A DNA stretch of 12,238 bases from Stephanodiscus triporus (taxonomy: Eukaryota > Bacillariophyta > Thalassiosirophyceae > Thalassiosirales > Thalassiosiraceae), in the NCBI GenBank assembly GCA_036939755.1, contig JALLAZ010000765.1, forward strand, positions 1-12,238, given 5' to 3'. The notes beneath the pieces are model-generated. The model made no database searches. It was given only the letters and a program-made list of their open reading frames with translations, and was not told the DNA's origin. The translations under genes were made by a program, and so were the position numbers. Position 1 is the stretch's first letter. The number at the start of each line of letters is the position of its first letter. Of this stretch, positions 6,381 through 12,238 are shown in pieces.

Positions 6381-7424
6381 CTATTCTTGTATGCGCTTTG
6401 TTAATTGAATCCAAACTTTGAGAGTGGTGAGCGGCTCCTTTGCATGTCCCACAAGCCAAAACTTGGAAACAGCAAGTGGATCCACCCAACTGTGGCAGTC
6501 AGCGGGGCATACGGTGCGTACAATGGTGATGGTGGCCGTTGAAGGTTGCCATGCATAAGCAATCGTTAAATCATATGGTACTATTCCAAGTGCTTTGTAG
6601 ATGTGATGAGGTAGGAAGAGCAATATAACTCATCCGGCCCATTTTTTACAAGCATAGTGCTACCTTAATAATTCCATGAGTATTCAAAAGTTGGCAGAGT
6701 CAGAAATGAATGCAACTTTTTTCACCATTGGCATTGGATCTAGTTTTTGTTTCTTGGTGCATAAAGTGAAAAATGTGGTTATGGATTTTCTATGGAAGCC
6801 CAGAATGAACTTTTTTTGGTATCTGAGAACCATGAGAGCTGCCAGGGCCATATAGTGCCATTACTTGCTTGAAAAACACCATACTACTTAGCGTGCCGCA
6901 GACAGTGTAGACGTTTTTGCACCAAGGATGTTCAGCAAAGGCTTGAACCTTGAGCATTTTGGATTTTTCATAAGCAAAAAGGTTCCATGCTCCTTCCAAA
7001 AAGGGATTGGTTGCAGTGGTGGACACAATTGACATCGTCACAAAAAATTTATGTCATGAAGAAAATGAGAACAATCAAAATTGTGAAGGGGGCACTTTAC
7101 AACTGCTTTTTCTTCCTCCTACACCACTTCATGCTCCCATCCCAATCAATCAGAACATCTGAATTTTCCATTGATAGGACCCTCCTTCCAAAGGGATCTC
7201 CATCATATTCCGACAGGAATAGGTTGGTGCCAAGGAGCCACATTGTAGTGGTGTTGATTGTATCCATTGTTGCACGGCCAACCGCATTGTCTCCACCCAA
7301 GAATGTCAGACTCATCACTATTGTAATCTGCCCATGTCATGCAACAGACCCAGTGGTTGGAGTTGGAGCCAGTTGCAGCAGGTGCAATGGGGGTGGAACA
7401 AACCATCATCCTCTATTAGCTTAA
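6381..7424 (-). pseudogene. Possible decayed minus-strand coding DNA, family not recognised
   Basis: Four minus-strand blocks of ordinary protein-like composition (Trp, His, Cys, few repeats) lie in series in different frames: 7409-7203, 7318-7097, 7041-6790 and 6623-6381. Examples are the segments HWVCCMTWADYNSDES, TMWLLGTNLFLSEYDGDPFG, EHPWCKNVYTVCGT and KFWLVGHAKEPLTTL. Each is broken by stops or needs a frame change to continue, as expected for an old gene or transposon copy. I do not recognise a family. A plus-strand frame of 145 codons (6987-7424) overlaps the same DNA and could equally be noise. The call rests only on composition. Confidence 0.2.
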
Positions 7425-7884
7425 CCTGATGAAGATCACTCTTGAACTAGTTCTTCCCATGTAGATTGTAGGAGAATATTGCGTTATTTTTTGCTTTTAG
7501 TTCTTGTTGTTGATGAGTCAATCAGCAGACAAGTGCCATTACTTGCTTTGTCACAAACATGGTTTCTTCTTGAACACCAACATTGCTAACTGCAGTACCT
7601 CTCCTGCCTGCTCTGCTTCATTAACTGGATGCATGAGCCTGTTAGTGTTATTCTAAGAGAGAATAAATGACAGCAGGTCCTAGTCAGCCAGAGGGGCTGT
7701 GATAATTATGTTAATCATTCTTCTAGGTAGAAAGCTCCATTGTTGCTCTAGTGGATCACAACCTAAGATGGTGCAAACGACGTTAGATTATGAGCTGGAG
7801 GCATGGATCCAAGTCCCATCCAGCCAGTATTGTGTGGTATGGTATGTACCCAATGATTAGTGTTGTATTCTGCAGTGGTTCCAG
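7425..7884. other. AT-rich spacer with no recognisable gene
   Basis: No frame longer than a few dozen codons with protein-like composition, no tRNA-like cloverleaf and no strong repeat was seen. It separates the possible decayed sequence from the CGGTA-rich element ahead of the tRNA-dihydrouridine synthase gene. Confidence 0.5.
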
Positions 7885-7890
7885 TCATTT

Positions 7891-8188
7891 TTTCGGTACC
7901 GGTATTTTTGGGTATCAGATATGCTCAGTATCGGTATTTTTCGGTCAGTATTTTGGGCACTAGAAAGGAGTTCCTGCCAAATTTTTTATCCCTTTACTTA
8001 CTGTGTAAATACGTACTTTTTGTACTTTTTGAGAGAAAAAGGGGTTCCCGCCAACTTTTACTTACTGTAAATATGTACTATTTTGTATCTACCATACCGA
8101 AAGTACCGACCGAGTTTTCCTTCGGTATCGGTACGGTAATTACAAGAAATACCGACCGAATACCGACCGAAAATAACGAATCGGTACA
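7891..8188. repeat. CGGTA-rich inverted-repeat element with an internal direct repeat (MITE-like)
   Basis: The left part (about 7891-7955) is dense in CGGTA/GGTATTTT words, and the right part (about 8093-8188) carries the complementary TACCG/ACCGACCGAA words, so the ends are imperfect inverted repeats. Between them lies an imperfect direct repeat: GGAGTTCCTGCCAA at about 7967 followed by TTTACTTACTGTGTAAATA, and GGGGTTCCCGCCAA at about 8041 followed by TTTTACTTACTGTAAATA. No frame inside looks like a transposase, so it would be non-autonomous. It ends about 100 bp before the start codon of the next gene. Confidence 0.65.
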
Positions 8189-8288
8189 TACACAGCTACT
8201 ACCATACCCTGATATTTTCCCTCAACTCCACTCGCAACCGCAAAAGAGAAACCACACCGATCCCATGTGAGGGGAGAGTAGAGAGAGA

Positions 8289-10147
8289 ATGGCATCAGAC
8301 CGACGAACTGCATCACATCGACAACGGCATCAAAGCAGAGTGGAGGTTAGCTTGGCGCATCGCATTGTCTTCCTCGTCGCTATATCTCTGTCTGCAGTCA
8401 GCAACGGGCTCACGGGCGATATGATAATCAGAGAGAAGCTTTGTTCCATGAGGGCGCATCGATTCTGTTCACGTATTCAAACACACAAAGTGCGAATACC
8501 TTACCATCGAGATGCCAGAGGATTTGTCGCTGTTGCTATGGATGCAAATTTTGGTCAGGACCGAACACCATCGCCTACTTTTTATCAGAGACTGAACTCT
8601 CCTAGACACATACTTGCGCCGATGGTGGCTCAATCAGACATGCCCTTTCGCCTCATGTGCGAACAACTCTACGCCGTTGACTTATCTTACACGCAAATGA
8701 TTCACGCGGTCAATTTTGCCGCACCGCACGGAGAAACCTTCCGTACTAATCATTTAGACGTCTACCCTCAATCCATCGTCAGAGATGTTCTTTTAGGCAA
8801 CGGTGATAGCGGTGCGATCCTAGTGTCGCCATCGCAGGTGAATGCGATATCGGGATTGTGTCACAATGATATAGAACAATCGAGGAAGAGAATATTAAGT
8901 GCTATTTCAGAAAGGAACGGGATATCAGTGATTTCCGAGTCATCAATTGATGTAAAACCCACTGTGGTGCAAATCGCTGCACATGATCCAGACATTGCCG
9001 TAAAGGCAGCAAATATGATCTTGGAGATGAGTGGAAGCATTGATGCATTAAAAAGTGGAGACATCTGCCCTGTAGCAGCAATTGATCTTAATCTTGGTGA
9101 GTTGATTATTCTTGGAGTATCGTATCTTATGCGGTTGAATGTAAAAATTGATTTTCTACAACTTAAATACTTCAAAAAACAGGATGCCCGCAAGGGATCG
9201 CCCGCAAGGGCCGTTATGGCTCTTTTCTCCACGATGAATATCCAGAATTGACTTACAATGTGCTCGCAAAGCTTCGCTCAAATCTTCCACAACAAATAGG
9301 CGTCACTGCGAAAATAAGATTACCACCTACGCAAGGCGATGCCGACGCTGGGAGACTGGGAAAGATCTCCAGAGTGGGAAATGGTCCTCAGACAATAGAT
9401 GAGCGAATGCGATGCTTGATTAATTGTGGTGTTGACTTGATAACAGTTCACGGAAGAACGAGGTTTGAAAACAAGGTTACTGTCAGTGGAGCTGATTGGA
9501 AGTCTGTTCGGCAATGTGTTAAGACAGCGCGTATTTGCAGCGGCGATGAATATTATCCAATCTTTTCCAACGGCGGTATAGAGTGTTGGGAAGATGTTCA
9601 GAAGTGCTTGGACAGAACGAATGCCAGCGGTGCAATGTCATCAGAAAGTTTGCTGGAGAATCCGGGATTATTTTGTTCTGAAGGGGCTACGACTACAGCG
9701 AGAGATTTCCTAGAACGGCAGCTTCGATACTCGGAAATGTACCTTGATTACGCCACTATATTCCCACCTCTTCCAGGATCCCTTGGTATTAAAGGTGGAA
9801 GCTTCAACGTGATTCGATCTCACTTGTTTAAATTCCTGCATCGGTACCTAGACGATCATCCAGACTTGCGTACTTCATTGGGAGATCACAAGTTGAATAC
9901 AATCAAACATTCTAGAGAACTGGTGTCTAACCTCAGGTTGAGATATGACAACTTTGGCGAAGAGGAGCTGAGAGCGATGAAAAGCTGGGGCCATGGCAGC
10001 AGCTGGTATCGTAGGCATCGTCAAAATATGATGCAAAATGAAGCAGTGTCTTCAACTTCGATGGAAGAAAGGAAGCAGGAAATGAGAATGAGAATAATAA
10101 GAATAAAGGAAGAAAGGACCAAAAGTTCCATAAACCCTATACAATAG
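8289..10147 (+). CDS. DUS1: tRNA-dihydrouridine synthase, Dus1 type (U16/U17), two exons
   Basis: Exons 8289-9096 and 9183-10147 join in phase 1 to give 590 residues. The splice rebuilds the active-site motif LNLGCPQGIARKG, where Cys271 is the catalytic proton donor; CPQ followed by IA(K/R) is the Dus1 signature. Other hallmarks: ILAPMVAQSDMPFR (108-121, FMN pocket), QIAAHDPD (about 228-235), Lys313 in VTAKIRLP, His359 in TVHGRT, and Asn399 in FSNGGIE. The enzyme uses FMN and NAD(P)H to reduce uridines of the tRNA D-loop. It is longer than usual: a hydrophobic segment (Ile26-Val38) lies near the N-terminus behind a basic head, insertions occur at about 163-221 and 316-336, and the tail is charged and helical. 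An in-frame TGA at 8268-8270 and the GAGAATGG context support this ATG. Intron retention would stop translation after 320 residues. Confidence 0.93.
9097..9182 (+). other. Dus1 intron, 86 nt, GTGAGT...CAG
   Basis: The donor is GTGAGT at 9097-9102 and the acceptor AAAACAG ends at 9182. The intron is AT-rich and splits the Gly270 codon directly before the catalytic Cys271. Its removal turns two frames into one protein with an uninterrupted active-site motif, which is strong evidence for the boundaries. Confidence 0.95.
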
Positions 10148-10234
10148 CCAATTTATTGCACCGGATAGAAAGCGAGGCTTACCATGACTAACTGAGCCCA
10201 ATAATTTATTCCACCATATAGAAAGCGAGGTTTA
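10148..10234 (+). repeat. Imperfect direct repeat in the 3' flank of the Dus1 gene
   Basis: AATTTATTGCACCGGATAGA and AATTTATTCCACCATATAGA, each followed by AAGCGAGG, occur 53-54 bp apart (ATAGAAAGCGAGG starts at 10165 and 10218). They lie between the converging ends of the Dus1 and hypothetical genes and may be 3' UTR or processing signals. Nothing else is seen up to 10335. Confidence 0.75.
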
Positions 10235-10335
10235 ACTATCTGCTGCTAAGAAGCAGAAGGTGTTCTTCAGTAAGATCATTATTTGTTATCTTTCACCACC
10301 TTGCCACTCTCTCAACATAATTGTAGCATGAATGG

Positions 10336-11970
10336 CTATGAGCCCCTCCCTTTTCTCAAATCTCTCATTGCATCATTCAGTTCTCTGCGCAATTCACCGA
10401 TGTCAACACCATCCTCACGATTTAGGTGAATGGACGGACTAGGGGAATACGTATCGACAGTCTCGGACGACGTCGATACATCACAACCCTTCCTGGATTT
10501 GCCGAAAAAGGGAGCGAAGGCGGATTTTCGACGATCGTCAGCACCGGCGTTTTCCCTAGCCCTGCTACTGGCGGACGATAGTTCATTGACCGTCAAACGA
10601 CGTTGCTTGAGGAGGATATGCTTGATAGTATCGTCTCCGGGTGCATCAGCAACGGTGGATCTCTGAGACTTTACGGCCGGCATTCGGAACGAAAGCATTT
10701 TAGCAAACGACTTGTATCCGGGACCAGAGCCTCTGATGTGGTCGTTAGAACCCTCATAGTCCTCGATGCGCCAAATTTCGCCACTTTCGGCTTGGGAGGG
10801 TCCATCGGCAACGTCATTATTGCGTTTTCTGGGATCCTTTTCGCCGCCTCCATTGGCGATAGTTGCGGAACCACCATCCAAGTCGGCTGACGAAACGCCA
10901 ACTCTCGCACTCTCCCCCCAATCGAGGATTCCGACGGAGTCTACCAAGTTCGAAAGACTGGGATCCCTGGGGTTGGATGACAAAGTGCTTGTTTTCAATG
11001 CCCCATCGTTGTTCGATCCGCGACGAGGATGATGATTAGGCCCCGATGTCAACGACGACGAAGGGCTCGCATCCCTCCTCCATGGAAGAAATACATCTTC
11101 ATCGCCGCTATCCACACTCGATCGACTTGAAACACTTGAATCCAAACATACGAGAAAACTGGGTCGCCTCGGATCAACTCCGAAATCCATTATGTTGACG
11201 CTATCGCTGAATTCTGACTTGGACTTCATGGAATTACTTACATTCTTGTCATTGGCATCTTCGCTGAGTCGTTTGACCATTTCATTCATTTCGGCTTCGG
11301 CATCCTCGACGACAAACTTCAGACTACTCTTGAACAACCCACCTCTGGTAGATAGTCTCCTGGATTTGCAACGTCCTTTTTGGTCCGATTGCGATGCCGC
11401 GAGAGCCGCCTCAAAGCTGGAATTGGCATCCTCCTCCTCTCCGGGACACTTGATTTCTTCCTCTCCACCCCGGGCATTGTGATTCTCCTCGGGATGCGAC
11501 GAAGCCGTCCTCTCACCGTCCTTGGAAGGGTCTCCTCCTCCCCGCCTCCGTCCTCGGCGGGTCATCATTAGAGTCGAGAGCATCCCCGCATTGGTCGTCG
11601 CCGCCACCATCTGCTTTCCTCCACTGTCGACGAAGGATCCCCGGCCCACGGCCTTGAGGGCCGCGCGGATGTCCGACCATTTGGTGTTGGGATCTTTGAG
11701 GATATCCGCCAGGGTAGTGTCGGGAAGATCGTCTCCATTCATTGTCACATCGTCGTCGTCGTCGTCTTCGTCATTAGCCGCCGACGACGATGGCTCGTTA
11801 TTGTCATGGGGATGAGGGTGATTCATCCGGTACGATACTAGGGGGAAATGTTGAGAGTGGTATCCCTTGCCCCCCAAAAAATGTTCGCAATGTGGGTACA
11901 AAATAATTACCACGTCCCAGCCGTGCCGGGTCTCCAATACACGAAAAGAATGCGAGCCCACGGAGAACAA
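10336..11970 (-). CDS. Hypothetical disordered protein, Ser/Asp-rich, with a duplicated DSVxIxD(F/W)G motif
   Basis: The frame has 544 codons from the first ATG (11970). Met49 (ATG at 11826-11824) may be the true start, because the first 48 residues differ in style (hydrophobic and aromatic) from the rest. After it come a seven-residue acidic run (about 68-74), a short possible helix with TKWSDIRAALKAVGRG (96-111), then long Ser/Arg/Asp-rich, probably disordered sequence. The motifs DSVNIMDFG (256-264) and DSVGILDWG (344-352) are clearly related and may be docking sites. Basic Ser-containing pieces such as KSRRLSTRG and KQRRLTVNE look like kinase sites. The C-terminus is a charged helix (about 522-542). 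There is no enzyme fold, signal peptide or membrane segment. I do not recognise the family; a signalling or scaffold role is a guess. A palindrome array lies about 130 bp upstream. Confidence 0.7.
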   Translation of the reverse strand: MFSVGSHSFRVLETRHGWDVVIILYPHCEHFLGGKGYHSQHFPLVSYRMNHPHPHDNNEPSSSAANDEDDDDDDVTMNGDDLPDTTLADILKDPNTKWSDIRAALKAVGRGSFVDSGGKQMVAATTNAGMLSTLMMTRRGRRRGGGDPSKDGERTASSHPEENHNARGGEEEIKCPGEEEDANSSFEAALAASQSDQKGRCKSRRLSTRGGLFKSSLKFVVEDAEAEMNEMVKRLSEDANDKNVSNSMKSKSEFSDSVNIMDFGVDPRRPSFLVCLDSSVSSRSSVDSGDEDVFLPWRRDASPSSSLTSGPNHHPRRGSNNDGALKTSTLSSNPRDPSLSNLVDSVGILDWGESARVGVSSADLDGGSATIANGGGEKDPRKRNNDVADGPSQAESGEIWRIEDYEGSNDHIRGSGPGYKSFAKMLSFRMPAVKSQRSTVADAPGDDTIKHILLKQRRLTVNELSSASSRARENAGADDRRKSAFAPFFGKSRKGCDVSTSSETVDTYSPSPSIHLNREDGVDIGELRRELNDAMRDLRKGRGS

Positions 11971-12075
11971 TGTGACGTGGCGATGATATATTATGATGTA
12001 CTTATGTCATTTCCCCGATTTCGCTGACGAGCTCGATGATGCACTGTGACTGTCATCAAGCTCATAGAAATTTGG

Positions 12076-12235
12076 TCACACTAATACTCTTACTTATCTA
12101 GTGTGAATCGGATTCACACTAAAAAGTACCATAGTGTGAAAACAATTCACACTAAGTACATGTGTACCACTTTACATAGGAATATTAATAAGACTTCTAC
12201 GCAGTCCCGACTTAGTGTGAAAACAATTCACACTA
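12076..12235. repeat. Cluster of 23-bp palindromes with TAGTGTGAA / TTCACACTA arms
   Basis: Three 23-bp palindromes lie at 12099-12121, 12132-12154 and 12213-12235. The first has perfect 11-bp arms (TAGTGTGAATC and its complement) around one base. The other two are identical to each other, with 9-bp arms (TAGTGTGAA, TTCACACTA) around AACAA. A half-site TCACACTA lies at 12076-12083. Centres are 33 and 81 bp apart. The cluster is upstream of the minus-strand hypothetical gene and may continue beyond the right edge. Confidence 0.88.
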
Positions 12236-12238
12236 AAA

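Noticed and set aside
6987..7424. Plus-strand frame of 145 codons
   Set aside because: There is no recognisable domain, and the minus strand looks slightly more protein-like; neither is convincing enough for a gene.
7860..8270. Plus-strand frame of 136 codons upstream of Dus1
   Set aside because: It is made of the CGGTA-rich repeat element and ends 18 bp before the Dus1 ATG; composition reflects the repeat.

Overview
The window reads as nuclear DNA of a unicellular alga, most likely a centric diatom or a close stramenopile. Three genes are interrupted by GT-AG introns (519, 175 and 86 nt, all with a GTGAGT donor). Genes lie on both strands without operons. Two proteins carry low-complexity runs, and the spaces between genes are full of short palindromes and small repeats. 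The species call is an inference from style and from family resemblance; no search was run.

Layout, left to right. (1) 1-1020: the end of a reading frame that resembles a 2-oxoglutarate/Fe(II) oxygenase (+), facing a small zinc-ribbon/coiled-coil protein (-). (2) 1021-1430: an AT-rich field of ATTATCGATAAT palindromes with a strict 53-bp period, entered by a 35-bp inverted repeat. (3) 1431-2374: no gene; a small hairpin and a 131-bp tandem dimer. (4) 2375-4159 (-): a type I DnaJ/Hsp40 with a C-terminal CaaX box and only two of the four usual zinc-binding Cys motifs. (5) 4160-4594: a short divergent promoter region. (6) 4595-6296 (+): a quinoid dihydropteridine reductase with a long low-complexity N-terminus. 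(7) 6297-8288: no intact gene; possible decayed minus-strand coding DNA, then a CGGTA-rich inverted-repeat element just upstream of the next gene. (8) 8289-10147 (+): a Dus1-type tRNA-dihydrouridine synthase with a hydrophobic N-terminal segment. (9) 10336-11970 (-): a disordered protein of unknown function. (10) 12076-12238: a second, unrelated palindrome array that runs towards the right edge.

The three recognisable genes are housekeeping functions: a cytosolic or ER-membrane-attached Hsp70 co-chaperone, pterin cofactor recycling and tRNA modification. They share no evident pathway; only the DnaJ and reductase genes may share a promoter. Composition is a mosaic. The DnaJ/reductase block is very GC-rich with Asp/Gly/Arg/Ser runs and long G or C tracts, while the flanks are AT-rich. 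The most unusual material is the pair of palindrome arrays, each upstream of a minus-strand gene, and the reduced zinc domain of the DnaJ protein.
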